64,000 nt of DNA from Mycobacterium sp. SMC-2. GTDB taxonomy: Bacteria; Actinomycetota; Actinomycetes; Mycobacteriales; Mycobacteriaceae. The notes below the pieces were generated by a model. The model searched no databases. It was given only the letters and a program-made list of their open reading frames with translations, and was not told where the DNA came from. Shown piece after piece: positions 53,734 to 62,990 of this stretch. How positions within the stretch are numbered: the first letter of the stretch is position 1; each line of letters starts with the position of its first letter. The stretch is taken from positions 124,001 to 188,000 of the forward strand of contig NZ_CP079863.1 of NCBI RefSeq assembly GCF_025263485.1. Direction: 5' to 3'. A program made the translations under genes and the position numbers.

Positions 53734-54665
53734 AATTCGCGCTAGACGAACAGCAGCGCGACTTCGCGGCCAGCATCGACGCCGCGCTCGGGGCGGCCGA
53801 CCTGCCGGCCGCGATCCGCGCGTGGTCCGCCGGCGACACGGCGCCGGGACGCAAGGTGTGGGGGCAGCTCGCCGACCTCGGCGTCACAGCGCTGGCGGTC
53901 CCCGAGAAGTTCGACGGCATCGAGGCGCATCCGGTCGACCTGGTGGTCGCGATCGAACGCCTGGGGCGCTGGTGTGTGCCCGGCCCGGTGGCCGAATCCA
54001 TAGCCGTCGCACCGGTTTTGCTCGCCGCTGACGAACGCTGCGCCGCGCTGGCCTGCGGCGAAATGATCGCCACCGTCGCGCTGCCGCCGCATACGCCGCG
54101 GGCGGTGGACGCCGACACGGCCGGGCTGGTGCTGCTGGCCACCGGCGACGGTGCCGCCGAGGCCGCCCCCGGCGAGCGGCACCAGTCCGTCGACCCCAGC
54201 CGGCCACTCTACGACGTGACCGCGACAGGGCAGGCCTGGCAGGCAGACGTCCAGCGCGCGTACGAATTCGGGGCGCTGGCCACCGCCGCGCAACTGGTCG
54301 GGGCCGCCGAGGCGCTGCTACGCGGCACCGTCGACTACGCCAAGCAACGGGCGCAGTTCGGCCGCGTGATCGGTTCGTATCAGGCGATCAAGCACAAGCT
54401 CGCCGACGTGCACATCGCGATCGAGCTCGCCCGTCCGCTGCTGTACGGCGCGGCATTGTCGTTGGAGGCCCGCGATGTCAGCGCGGCCAAGGCGGCGGCG
54501 TCCGAGGCGGGCCTGCTGGCGGCGCGTTCGGCGCTGCAGACCCACGGTGCCATCGGGTTCACCCAGGAAAACGACCTGTCCCTATGGTTGCTGCGGGTGC
54601 AAGCATTGCGTTCGGCCTGGGGTACTCCCGAGGCGCATCGGCGGCGAGTGCTGGAGGCGCTGTGA
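53730..54665 (+). CDS. fadE32: Acyl-CoA dehydrogenase FadE32 (IpdE2)
   Basis: 311 residues (M. tuberculosis 319). A short, divergent middle domain without the flavin signature, then YAKQRAQFGRVIGSYQAIKH near residue 195 and QTHGAIGFTQENDLSLWL. Partner subunit of FadE31 and FadE33; with FadE33 it forms the IpdE1-IpdE2 dehydrogenase. ATG at 53730 overlaps the fadE31 stop (ATGA). Confidence 0.91.
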   Translation: MKFALDEQQRDFAASIDAALGAADLPAAIRAWSAGDTAPGRKVWGQLADLGVTALAVPEKFDGIEAHPVDLVVAIERLGRWCVPGPVAESIAVAPVLLAADERCAALACGEMIATVALPPHTPRAVDADTAGLVLLATGDGAAEAAPGERHQSVDPSRPLYDVTATGQAWQADVQRAYEFGALATAAQLVGAAEALLRGTVDYAKQRAQFGRVIGSYQAIKHKLADVHIAIELARPLLYGAALSLEARDVSAAKAAASEAGLLAARSALQTHGAIGFTQENDLSLWLLRVQALRSAWGTPEAHRRRVLEAL

Positions 54666-55612
54666 CTGAAGAGCGGGAGATGCTGCGGGAGACCGTCGCG
54701 GCGCTGGTGGCCAAGCACGCGAACCCCGCCGCGGTGCGCGCGGCGATGGAGTCCGAGCGCGGCTACGACGAGTCGCTGTGGCGGCTGCTGTGCGAGCAGG
54801 TCGGCGCCGCCGCGCTGGTCGTCCCCGAGGAATTGGGCGGCGCGGGCGGCGAATTGACCGATGCCGCAACCGTTTTGCAAGAGCTGGGCCGCGCCCTGGT
54901 GCCTTCCCCGCTGCTCGGCACCACGCTGGCGGAGCTGGCGCTGCTGGCCGCGCCCGAGCCGGACGCGAAGACACTGGGTGAGCTCGCCGAGGGTACCTCG
55001 ATCGGCGCGTTGGTGCTCGACGCCGACTACGTGGTCAACGGCGGCATCGCCGACGTCGTGGTCGCCGCCACCGACGGCCGGCTGGTTCGGTGGACGCGGT
55101 TCAGCGCGCAACCCGTCGCCACCATGGACCCGACCCGTCGGCTCGCGCGGGTCGAGGCGGAGGAGACCGAGACGATCGGCGCCGATCCCGGCCTCGCCGA
55201 CACCGCGGCCATCCTGCTGGCCGCCGAGCAGATCGGCGCCGCCGAGCGCTGCCTGGAGCTGACCGTCGAATACACCAAGAACAGAGTGCAATTCGGCCGG
55301 CCCATCGGCAGCTTCCAGGCGCTCAAACATCGCATGGCCGACCTGTACGTCACGATCGCCGCGGCGAAGGCCGTCGTGGCCGACGCGTGCAACGAACCCA
55401 CCCCGACCAATGCGGCCACCGCGCGCCTCGCCGCCACCGAGGCGCTGTGCACCGCGGCCGCCGAAGGCATCCAGTTGCACGGCGGAATCGCGATCACCTG
55501 GGAACACGACATGCACTTGTATTTCAAACGCGCCCACGGCAGCGCGCATCTGCTCAGCACACCGCGACAAGTGCTCGCGCGACTCGAGGCCGAGGTGCTC
55601 GAGACGTCGTGA
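54662..55612 (+). CDS. fadE33: Acyl-CoA dehydrogenase FadE33 (IpdE1)
   Basis: 316 residues (M. tuberculosis 318). YTKNRVQFGRPIGSFQALKH near residue 205 and IQLHGGIAITWEHDMHLYF near the C-terminus. It forms a heteromer with FadE32 in C/D-ring breakdown. GTG at 54662 overlaps the fadE32 stop (GTGA); this coupling is the reason to reject a longer frame from 54584. Confidence 0.91.
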   Translation: MTEEREMLRETVAALVAKHANPAAVRAAMESERGYDESLWRLLCEQVGAAALVVPEELGGAGGELTDAATVLQELGRALVPSPLLGTTLAELALLAAPEPDAKTLGELAEGTSIGALVLDADYVVNGGIADVVVAATDGRLVRWTRFSAQPVATMDPTRRLARVEAEETETIGADPGLADTAAILLAAEQIGAAERCLELTVEYTKNRVQFGRPIGSFQALKHRMADLYVTIAAAKAVVADACNEPTPTNAATARLAATEALCTAAAEGIQLHGGIAITWEHDMHLYFKRAHGSAHLLSTPRQVLARLEAEVLETS

Positions 55613-56766
55613 ACGACCATGTCGCGCGGCGCGCCGCCATCCCCCCGTTCTATGTGATGGACGTGTGGCTGGCGGCCGCCGAACGCCAGCGCAGCCACGG
55701 CGACCTGGTGAACCTGTCGGCCGGCCAGCCGAGCGTGGGCGCGCCCGAGCCGGTGCGCGCCGCCGCGGCCGCCGCCCTGCACCTCAATGAACTGGGTTAC
55801 AGCGTGACGCTGGGCATTCCCGAGCTGCGCGCGGCGATAGCGGCGGATTACCAACGGCAGCACGGACTTCGGGTCGAACCCGACGATGTGGTGGCCACCA
55901 CCGGTTCCTCCGGCGGATTCCTGCTAGCGTTCCTGGCGTGCTTCGACGCGGGTGATCGGGTGGCGCTGGCCAGTCCTGGCTACCCGTGCTATCGAAACAT
56001 CCTGTCCGCGTTGGGATGTGAGGTGGTCGAGATCCCCTGCGGGCCGCAGACCCGTTTCCAGCCGACCGTGCAGATGCTCGCCGAACTCGACCCGCCGCCC
56101 CACGGCGTCATCGTCGCCAGCCCGGCGAATCCGACCGGGACCGTGATAGCGCCATCCGAGTTGGCAGCCATCGCCTCATGGTGCGAGGCGTCCGGTGTGC
56201 GGCTGATCAGCGACGAGGTTTACCACGGCCTGGTCTACGAGGGCGCGCCGCGGACCAGCTGCGCCTGGCAGACATCGCGAGACGCCGTGGTGGTCAACAG
56301 CTTTTCGAAGTATTACGCGATGACCGGCTGGCGGCTGGGCTGGATGCTGGTGCCGCCCGCGCTGCTGCGGGCGGTGGACCGCCTGACCGGCAACTTCACC
56401 ATCTGCCCGCCGGTGCTCTCGCAGATCGCCGGGGTGGCGGCCTTCACCCCGGAGGCGACCGCCGAAGCCGACGGCAACCTGCACCACTACGCGACCAACC
56501 GCGCGCTGCTGCTGGACGGGCTGCGCCGCATCGGCATCGACCGACTCGCACCCACCGACGGCGCGTTCTACGTTTACGCCGACGTCTCGGCCCACACCAC
56601 GGACTCGATGGCGTTCTGCTCGAAACTGTTGAACGACACCGGCGTTGCCATCGCGCCGGGGATCGATTTCGACACGACACACGGCAATTCGTTCGTGCGG
56701 CTGTCGTTCGCCGGGCCTACGGGCGACATCGAAGAGGCGCTGCGGCGGATCGGTTCCTGGCTCTAG
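55609..56766 (+). CDS. aspB: AspB-like PLP-dependent aminotransferase (class I/II)
   Basis: 385 residues (M. tuberculosis 388). TTGSSGGFLLAFLACFDAGD near residue 92, SPANPTGTVIAPSEL near residue 168, SDEVYHGLVYEG (cofactor Asp/Tyr), and the Schiff-base Lys in VVNSFSKYYAMTGWRLGW near residue 235. Annotated AspB in M. tuberculosis; the true substrate and link to steroids are unknown. GTG at 55609 overlaps the fadE33 stop. Convergent with nat, sharing CTAG as both stop codons. Confidence 0.87.
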   Translation: MNDHVARRAAIPPFYVMDVWLAAAERQRSHGDLVNLSAGQPSVGAPEPVRAAAAAALHLNELGYSVTLGIPELRAAIAADYQRQHGLRVEPDDVVATTGSSGGFLLAFLACFDAGDRVALASPGYPCYRNILSALGCEVVEIPCGPQTRFQPTVQMLAELDPPPHGVIVASPANPTGTVIAPSELAAIASWCEASGVRLISDEVYHGLVYEGAPRTSCAWQTSRDAVVVNSFSKYYAMTGWRLGWMLVPPALLRAVDRLTGNFTICPPVLSQIAGVAAFTPEATAEADGNLHHYATNRALLLDGLRRIGIDRLAPTDGAFYVYADVSAHTTDSMAFCSKLLNDTGVAIAPGIDFDTTHGNSFVRLSFAGPTGDIEEALRRIGSWL

Positions 56767-57593
56767 GCGTCCAGGATCTTGTCGAGGCGAGCCTCGAGTG
56801 CGCCGCGCTCGCCGACGTCGCACACGTTGACGCCGAACCGCTCGCTCAGGGTGTCGACCACCGCCGCCGCGTCGTCGAGGCGGATCTTCTCGCTGCCGTC
56901 AGCGCGATGGATGGCCAGGTTCCGGCCGGCCAGGTTGATTCGGGCGTCGTCGGTGACGCGCGCGGCCGTCAGGCCGGTCACGAAGTGCGACGTGGGGTGC
57001 GTCGAGACGAACCAGCTGCCCACTTCCAGGTCGATGCCGGGCGCGGTCCGGGTGCTGAACTCATAGAGGGGTTGCCACTCGCCGCGGAGCTGGGCCTGCA
57101 GGACCAGGCCGTCACCGCGGTCCTCCAGCCGGTAGGGCTCGTGCGTTGTCTGCTGGACGGTGCCGGTCTCGATGCGCAGCGGCGAGGTTGGGGTCTGCCC
57201 GCCGAAACCCACGTCGACGAGGTACGAACCGTGGGAGCCCGGGAACGTCACCGCCAACGCGGTGTGGGTCTGCGGCGGCGACGGCGCGTCGGGCGGCCGC
57301 ATCCAGACCACCCGGCCGGCCAGGCGCCGCACCCGGAAGCCGAGCTCGGCGAGCACGTATCCCATCAAGCCGTTCTGCTCGTAGCAATAGCCGCCGCGGC
57401 CCCGGTGGACCAGCTTGCGGGCGAGGGCTCCCGCGCTCAGGTCGTCGACCGGTACCCCCATCACCGGATCGAGGTTCTCGAAGGGAATCGCCTTGGTGTG
57501 GGCGCTCACCAAGGCCTGCAGTACCTCGAGGTTGGCCGCCGCGGCTCCGCCATAGCCGATCCGATCGAAGTACTCGCCCACGTCCAGCGTCAT
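56763..57593 (-). CDS. nat: Arylamine N-acetyltransferase NAT
   Basis: 276 residues (M. tuberculosis 283). The Cys-His-Asp triad is visible: GRGGYCYEQN, PQTHTALAVTF and SYLVDVGFGGQTP. NAT accepts acetyl- and propionyl-CoA; in M. tuberculosis it is cotranscribed with hsaADCB. Here the hsaB end lies 4.8 kb away with plus-strand genes in between, so that operon is split. The ATG at 57593 is preferred because the upstream frame gives no family-like sequence. Confidence 0.93.
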   Translation of the reverse strand: MTLDVGEYFDRIGYGGAAAANLEVLQALVSAHTKAIPFENLDPVMGVPVDDLSAGALARKLVHRGRGGYCYEQNGLMGYVLAELGFRVRRLAGRVVWMRPPDAPSPPQTHTALAVTFPGSHGSYLVDVGFGGQTPTSPLRIETGTVQQTTHEPYRLEDRGDGLVLQAQLRGEWQPLYEFSTRTAPGIDLEVGSWFVSTHPTSHFVTGLTAARVTDDARINLAGRNLAIHRADGSEKIRLDDAAAVVDTLSERFGVNVCDVGERGALEARLDKILDA

Positions 57594-57684
57594 AGACCCA
57601 TTCTGCTGCCAACGCCCAGGCGTGCGACGGCCGCTAGCGGGTATGCCGTCCTCATTCCGGTTCTTAGCGCGAAGGAGGAAACCC

Positions 57685-58287
57685 GTGGCCGACGTCGACC
57701 TGTATCTCGATCCCGTCTGTCCGTTCTCCTGGGTGACCGCACGCTGGCTCCGCGACGCCGCGCGGTCGACCCACACGCCGGTCACGCTGCGGCAGATGAG
57801 CCTGGCGGTCCTCAACGAGGGTCAGGACGCCGACGCGAAGCAGCAACGCATGATGGAGCGGTCCAGGCGGCTGGGACGGCTGTTCGCCGCGGCCGCCGGC
57901 GAGGGTGGCACGGACGCGTTCGCGGGCCTGTATGACTCGATCGGTCGGCGCGTCCACGTGCGCGGGGAGGAGCTCGACGCAGCCGCCATCCGCGAATCCC
58001 TCGCCGAGAACGGCCTCGAGGAAGGCCTCGCCGAAGCGCTGGATGACAGCGCCCTCGACGACGCGGTCAGGCGGGCGCACCACGCCAGCCAGGATGCCCT
58101 GGGCGACGAGGCCGGCAGCCCGATCATGGCGGTCGATGGCCGCGCGTTTTCCGGACCGGTCCTGACCCGGGCACCGAACGCGCAGGACGGCGTTCGGCTG
58201 CTACAGGCCGTGCTCACCATGGCCGGCGTGCCTGAGTTCGCCGCGCTGCAACGGCCGCACGAGGGCCCACCGACGATCGACGGCTGA
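57685..58287 (+). CDS. DsbA-family thioredoxin-fold protein, related to mycothiol-dependent nitroreductases
   Basis: 200 residues. DLYLDPVCPFSWVTARWLRD near residue 4 has the DsbA-family active site but as CPFS: the second Cys of CPWC is Ser. A helical insert follows (DAKQQRMMERSRRLGRLF), then GSPIMAVDGRAFSGPVL with the cis-Pro region. The nearest family member I can name is Rv2466c, a mycothiol-dependent nitroreductase. GTG at 57685 follows GAAGGAGG. Monocistronic or first of the insert. Confidence 0.72.
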   Translation: MADVDLYLDPVCPFSWVTARWLRDAARSTHTPVTLRQMSLAVLNEGQDADAKQQRMMERSRRLGRLFAAAAGEGGTDAFAGLYDSIGRRVHVRGEELDAAAIRESLAENGLEEGLAEALDDSALDDAVRRAHHASQDALGDEAGSPIMAVDGRAFSGPVLTRAPNAQDGVRLLQAVLTMAGVPEFAALQRPHEGPPTIDG

Positions 58288-58435
58288 GCACGCGACCCGG
58301 CGAACCGGCTAACTGCTCCGGGTACCGATCGCGGCCCGGTGAACCAAGGTTGCCGAAAGACGCACCGACGAGGTTCCGAGCGCTTAACCTTGAGCTCGCC
58401 CATCATATATTTCGCGGAGGGTTGAGCGTCAGCAA

Positions 58436-61400
58436 ATGCCTGAAGAGCCCAGGCCCGACAGTGTCGCCCCGGTACCGAGCGGCATCGCCGCGGAGCTGGC
58501 GGCCGCGGGATTCGAGGACGCCCGCCAGGTGGCCCGGGGCGGGGCGGGGGTCATCTACTGCTGCTACGAGACGGCCCTGGGGCGAAGCGTTGCGGTGAAG
58601 GTGCTGCCGTCGCACATCGACGACGACAGCCGGGAGCGGTTCCTCCGTGAGGGCTACGCGATGGGCGGGCTCTCCGGCCATCCGAACATCGTCAACATCC
58701 TGCGGGTGGGCGTCACCCCGAGCGGCAAGCCCTACATCGTGATGCCGTACCACTCGGCGGACTCGCTGGCGGTCCGGCTGCGCCGGGAGGGGCCGGTCGC
58801 CTGGCCCGAGGCGTTGCACATCGGCGTAAAGCTGTGCGGCGCACTGGAAACCGCGCACCGAACCGGAACCCTGCACCGCGACATCAAGCCCGCGAACATC
58901 CTCGTGAACGATTACGGCGAGCCGCAACTCAGTGATTTCGGGATCGCCCACATCGAGGGCGGGTACGAGACGGCGACCGGGTTCTTCTCCGGCACCATCG
59001 ACTACACCGCGCCCGAGGTGATGACGGGCAACCCGGCGACGGTGGCCTCCGACATGTACTCCCTGGGCGCGACGCTCTACGCACTGATCGCGGGCAACGC
59101 CGCACACGAGCGCAAGAAGGGCGAGGACCTGATCGCGCAGTATCTGCGGATCAGCACCACGGGCGTCCCGGACATGCGGCCCGACGGGATCCCGGACGCG
59201 GTGTGCTCGGCGATCGAGAGGGCGATGTCGATCGACCCTGCCGAGCGGCCCGCCTCGGCAGAGGAGTTCGGCCGCGAGCTGCAGGCCGCCCAGCGCCGCA
59301 ACGGTCTAAAACCCGACGCGATGGCCATCACCGGGCGCCCCTCGGGCGTGGCTGCCGATGTCCCGTCCGCCGCGCCTGCCCCGCCCGGCGGGCACAGCGA
59401 GGTGGCGCGGCCGTCGGCCCTGGACACGTCGAGCATGCCCGCCCCGCCGCGCGGGCCGACAGGGCACGACGACCCGACCTCCGCGATCAGCACGCCGCTC
59501 GAACACGAACACGCGCTGGAGACCGAGGCTCTTCCGCAGCCGGGTGCCGCCGAGTTGTCCAAAATGGCCGGCTTGTTGCGCGGCGGGTCGGCCACGCAAC
59601 CGAAGGTGCGGCCGTCCAAGGCTGCCGCGCCGCCAGGCGACAACGGCGGCACCCAGGGCCCGCCGCGCGGCCCCAGGGCGCGGGCGGCCGCGTGGTTCGC
59701 GGAGCCCGGAAAGAAGCGGAGCCGCGTCGCGTTGGCGGGCGGCGCGCTCGCGGCGGTCCTGCTGTTGGTCATCGGCGGTGTCTATTTCGCGCTTTCACCC
59801 GACAACAACTCCGGTTCGAAGGGCGCTTCGGGGCAACCGACCGCGGAGCCCCCCATGCAGTGGAAGCCGATCACCAACGCGCGCATCTCGCGCGACGCGG
59901 CGGCCACCACGCAGGCCGACGGCACGATCTGGATCTTCGGCGGAATCCGCAGCGACGGCGCCCTCACCGGACTGCAGGAGGGCTATGACCCCGTTATCGA
60001 CAGCTGGAAGGGCGGCGACGACCTACCGGTCCCCGTCTCGCACGCGATGGCGGTCACCTGGCAGGGTAACCCCGTCGTCCTCGGCGGCTGGAAATCCGAA
60101 GGCGGCAAAAACGTTGCCACCGACCAGGTTTGGCGCGTGGTCAACAGCCGCTGGGTCGAACTTCCGCACCTGCTGCAGCCCCGGGCGGCCGCGGCGGCGG
60201 CCGTGGTGGGTGACCGCCTGGTCGTTACGGGCGGAGTCGACGCGAGTGGTGCGCTGCTGAACACCACCGAGGTGTTCGACGGCAACACCTGGACCCTCGG
60301 CGCGCCCATCCCGACCCCGCGCCAGCTGCTGGCCGGGGCCTCGGACGGCAAGCTGGTGTACACCGTGGGCGGCACCAACGGCACCGCGGACCTGGCCACG
60401 GTCGAGGCCTACGACCCGGCCGCGAAGACCTGGACACCGCTGCCCGCGCTGGGCCAACCGCGCAGCGACCTCGGCGTGGCCATCGTCGACGGGCGCCTGG
60501 TCGCCGCCGGGGGCGTGTCCGCGGGGCAACCGCTCAAGAGCGTGTCCGCGTTCGACCTGATGACGAAGGCGTGGTCTGGACTGCCCGACATGACGACCGC
60601 GCGGCACGGCATGGCCGTCGACGCGGTGGAGAAGTCCGTCTACGCGATCGGCGGGTCGACCGCGGTCGGCGACGGCCAGCCGACCTCGTCGGCGGAGGCG
60701 CTCAAGCTGCCGGCCCGCCGGATCCAGCCGGCGTCGCAGTGGCGCTCGCTGCCGGACGCACCGACCCCCCGGCTGATGACGGCGTGGGCCGTGCAGGGCG
60801 ACAAGATCTGGATCGTGGGCGGCCTGCGGAACGGCGTCGCGCTGCAGACCGTCGAGAGCTACGACCCGCACACCGGCGTCTGGCAGACCGGGCCGCCGCT
60901 GCCCATCCCGCTGCACCACGCGACGGCCGCGACCTACCGCGGCGAGGTGGTGGTGCTCGGCGGTGCGAGCGATCAACTCGCCAACGCGTCGGACAAGGTG
61001 TTCGCTCTGCGCGGCGGCAATTGGGTTGAGCTGCCGCATCTCGGGCACCCGCGCGCGGCGCCGGCCGCAGCGGTGGTGGGTGACAAACTCGTCGCGGTGG
61101 GTGGGCAGAACGCCAAACAGATCGTCCCGCAGACCGAGGTCTTCGACGGCAGTTCGTGGAAGGACGCCGCCGACATGCCAACCCCCCGCGAACACCTGGC
61201 CGCGGTGTCGGACGGCACCTACGTGTACGCCATCGGCGGGCGGTTCCTCTCCGCCGACAAGAACTCCGCGGCGAATGAGCGGTTCGATCCGCAATCGGGT
61301 ACCTGGACCAAGTTGGTGGGTATGCCGACCCCGCGTGGCAGCTACGGCGCGACCTACATCGACGGCCGCATCGTGGTGGTCGGCGGCGAGGAGCCGACGA

Positions 61401-61588
61401 TGGTGCTGAACGTGGTCGAGATGTACGACATCGCCGACGCGAAGTGGAGCACCTTGCCGCCCATGCCCACCGCCCGCCACGCCGAGGTGGTGGCGACGGT
61501 GGGTAACACCGTCTACTGCATCGGCGGCGCGAACCGGCCCACCCACGAGGGCCCGATCGCGACGGTGGAGGCGCTGGACTTCATGTAG
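58436..61588 (+). CDS. Transmembrane Ser/Thr protein kinase with 12 Kelch repeats
   Basis: 1050 residues. Kinase domain about 20-285: ARGGAGVIYCCYE glycine loop, VAVKVLP Lys, TLHRDIKPANILV near 150, LSDFGIAH, YTAPEVM, SDMYSLGATLYALIAG. A Pro/Ala-rich linker (about 290-425) leads to one membrane span (about 430-454, ALAAVLLLVIGGVYFAL). Outside are two similar blocks (about 470-745 and 765-1050), each with six Kelch motifs ending in GG (IWIFGG, PVVLGG, LVVTGG, VYTVGG, LVAAGG, VYAIGG in the first). That predicts two six-bladed propellers as sensor. Ligand unknown. Its PknK-like kinase sequence is adjacent to hsa genes but on the opposite strand. Confidence 0.85.
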   Translation: MPEEPRPDSVAPVPSGIAAELAAAGFEDARQVARGGAGVIYCCYETALGRSVAVKVLPSHIDDDSRERFLREGYAMGGLSGHPNIVNILRVGVTPSGKPYIVMPYHSADSLAVRLRREGPVAWPEALHIGVKLCGALETAHRTGTLHRDIKPANILVNDYGEPQLSDFGIAHIEGGYETATGFFSGTIDYTAPEVMTGNPATVASDMYSLGATLYALIAGNAAHERKKGEDLIAQYLRISTTGVPDMRPDGIPDAVCSAIERAMSIDPAERPASAEEFGRELQAAQRRNGLKPDAMAITGRPSGVAADVPSAAPAPPGGHSEVARPSALDTSSMPAPPRGPTGHDDPTSAISTPLEHEHALETEALPQPGAAELSKMAGLLRGGSATQPKVRPSKAAAPPGDNGGTQGPPRGPRARAAAWFAEPGKKRSRVALAGGALAAVLLLVIGGVYFALSPDNNSGSKGASGQPTAEPPMQWKPITNARISRDAAATTQADGTIWIFGGIRSDGALTGLQEGYDPVIDSWKGGDDLPVPVSHAMAVTWQGNPVVLGGWKSEGGKNVATDQVWRVVNSRWVELPHLLQPRAAAAAAVVGDRLVVTGGVDASGALLNTTEVFDGNTWTLGAPIPTPRQLLAGASDGKLVYTVGGTNGTADLATVEAYDPAAKTWTPLPALGQPRSDLGVAIVDGRLVAAGGVSAGQPLKSVSAFDLMTKAWSGLPDMTTARHGMAVDAVEKSVYAIGGSTAVGDGQPTSSAEALKLPARRIQPASQWRSLPDAPTPRLMTAWAVQGDKIWIVGGLRNGVALQTVESYDPHTGVWQTGPPLPIPLHHATAATYRGEVVVLGGASDQLANASDKVFALRGGNWVELPHLGHPRAAPAAAVVGDKLVAVGGQNAKQIVPQTEVFDGSSWKDAADMPTPREHLAAVSDGTYVYAIGGRFLSADKNSAANERFDPQSGTWTKLVGMPTPRGSYGATYIDGRIVVVGGEEPTMVLNVVEMYDIADAKWSTLPPMPTARHAEVVATVGNTVYCIGGANRPTHEGPIATVEALDFM

Positions 61589-61835
61589 CGACGCCGACAT
61601 GGGCGCGCGAAGGGTCGTGGACCGGTTGTACGGCGCCACGCGGTGGATGTAATCACCCATGACGATCCGTCTGCTCCGCAATGGCGCGGCCACGCGGGCA
61701 GCCGCTGAGGAACAGCACCGCAAGACCAGCCGGACGCCGTTTTCGCAACCTGTTGTTTTACTTGCGCCAAATACGGGGACCCTGCTACGAGCCAGTGCCC
61801 CGCACAGCCGACAGCCGATCCGATGGGAGCCGACG

Positions 61836-62252
61836 ATGAACAGCAGCACTATTTGGATCGTGGTCGCCGCGGCGGCGATCTTGTTGATTCTCGTCGGCCT
61901 CCTCGCGTTCACCGGCATGCGACGCCGTCGACGGCAGCGGCAGGCCGAGCAGATTCGCGAGCAAGCGAGCCTGGCCGCGGCCAAGGTGGAGCGGCGCGAA
62001 GCGCTTGCGCAGGAGACTGCCGCCAAGGCTCGCGCTGCGCAGGCCGAGGCGGAGGTCAAGGCGGCCGAAGCCGCACGGCTGCAAGAGCGGGCGGCCGAGC
62101 ATCAAAGCGAAGCCGCGGCATCGCGCGAGCAGCTCCACGAGCAATGGAGCCGTGCCGACAGCCTTGACCCCGGAAAGAAGGCGGCCGATCCCGAGGCCGT
62201 GGAGGCCGGCAAAAGCCGCGACACCGGATCGGGTCGGCCGGCCAGCGACTGA
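61836..62252 (+). CDS. Small single-pass membrane protein with coiled coil
   Basis: 138 residues. An N-terminal membrane helix (about 6-27, WIVVAAAAILLILVGLLAF) is followed by a basic stop-transfer stretch (RRRRRQRQ) and an Ala/Glu/Arg-rich coiled coil (about 38-110), then a polar tail. No family recognised beyond resemblance to many actinobacterial helical membrane-anchored proteins. ATG at 61836 follows GGGAG; a longer frame from 61659 lacks an RBS. It may belong with the kinase gene, 247 bases upstream, in which I see no other feature. Confidence 0.6.
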   Translation: MNSSTIWIVVAAAAILLILVGLLAFTGMRRRRRQRQAEQIREQASLAAAKVERREALAQETAAKARAAQAEAEVKAAEAARLQERAAEHQSEAAASREQLHEQWSRADSLDPGKKAADPEAVEAGKSRDTGSGRPASD

Positions 62253-62424
62253 AAAAGGGCCACTGGGCTACTCGCTGGATCGCCCCCTCAACGAGCCATC
62301 GGGTAGCCCACTTACACCGGGCCGGGGCACCGCCCGCTTGCGAGGAATCGTCGGCGCGAAACGTCGAGGGGACGCCACGGCGCCACATCCGCAACGCGGG
62401 CGATGCCCCGGCTCGCGCAAACGT

Positions 62425-62988
62425 TTAGAGCCAGGTGTCCTGGGTGGTGGCGGTGAGGAACGCCTCCAGGTCGTCGCGCCACTGCGCCGGCGTGGTCTTG
62501 TCCGGTTCGATCCCGGTGTACTCCCCGCGATAGAACAGCAGCGGGCGCGGCTTGATCTTTGGTGCCTCCGACAACGATTGGACCGCGCCGAACACCACGA
62601 AGTGGTCGCCGCCGTCGTGCACGGACGCCACCGTGCAGTCGATGTGGGCCAGCGACCCGTCGATGATGGGCGAGCCGAGTTCCGAGGCGTGCCAGTCGAT
62701 ACCGGCGAACTTGTCGGGTTCCTTCGACCCGAAGCGCGCGGAGACATGTTTCTGCTTCTCGGTCAGCACGTTGACGCAGAACCGCCCGCTGGCCTGGATG
62801 GCCTGCCAGGACCGCGATACCTTGGTCGGGCAGAACAACACCAACGGCGGGTCCAGCGACAACGCCGCGAAAGACTGGCAGGCGAAGCCGACCGGGACCT
62901 GGTCGTGCACGGTGGTGATGATCGTGATGCCGGTGCAGAACTGGCCCAGCACCTGCCGGAAGGCCCGCGGATCGATCTGCGCAGACAT
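62425..62988 (-). CDS. hsaB: Flavin reductase HsaB of 3-HSA hydroxylase
   Basis: 187 residues, the same as M. tuberculosis HsaB. Flavin-reductase fold: VLGQFCTGITIITTVHDQ near residue 13, GFACQSFAALSLDPPLVLF, FCVNVLTEKQKHVSARFG. It supplies reduced flavin to HsaA (outside the window), which hydroxylates ring A of 3-HSA. ATG at 62988; hsaC ends 2 bases upstream. Last gene of hsaADCB here. Confidence 0.94.
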   Translation of the reverse strand: MSAQIDPRAFRQVLGQFCTGITIITTVHDQVPVGFACQSFAALSLDPPLVLFCPTKVSRSWQAIQASGRFCVNVLTEKQKHVSARFGSKEPDKFAGIDWHASELGSPIIDGSLAHIDCTVASVHDGGDHFVVFGAVQSLSEAPKIKPRPLLFYRGEYTGIEPDKTTPAQWRDDLEAFLTATTQDTWL

Positions 62989-62990
62989 GG

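Noticed and set aside
61744..61760. KstR operator near GCAACCTGTTGTT
   Set aside because: The outer T and A of TnnAACnnGTTnnA are missing and no sterol gene is adjacent.
60023..62059. 678-codon open frame antisense to the Kelch kinase
   Set aside because: The kinase frame has clear kinase and Kelch motifs; the antisense frame is His/Arg-rich with no recognisable domain, typical of GC-rich shadows.
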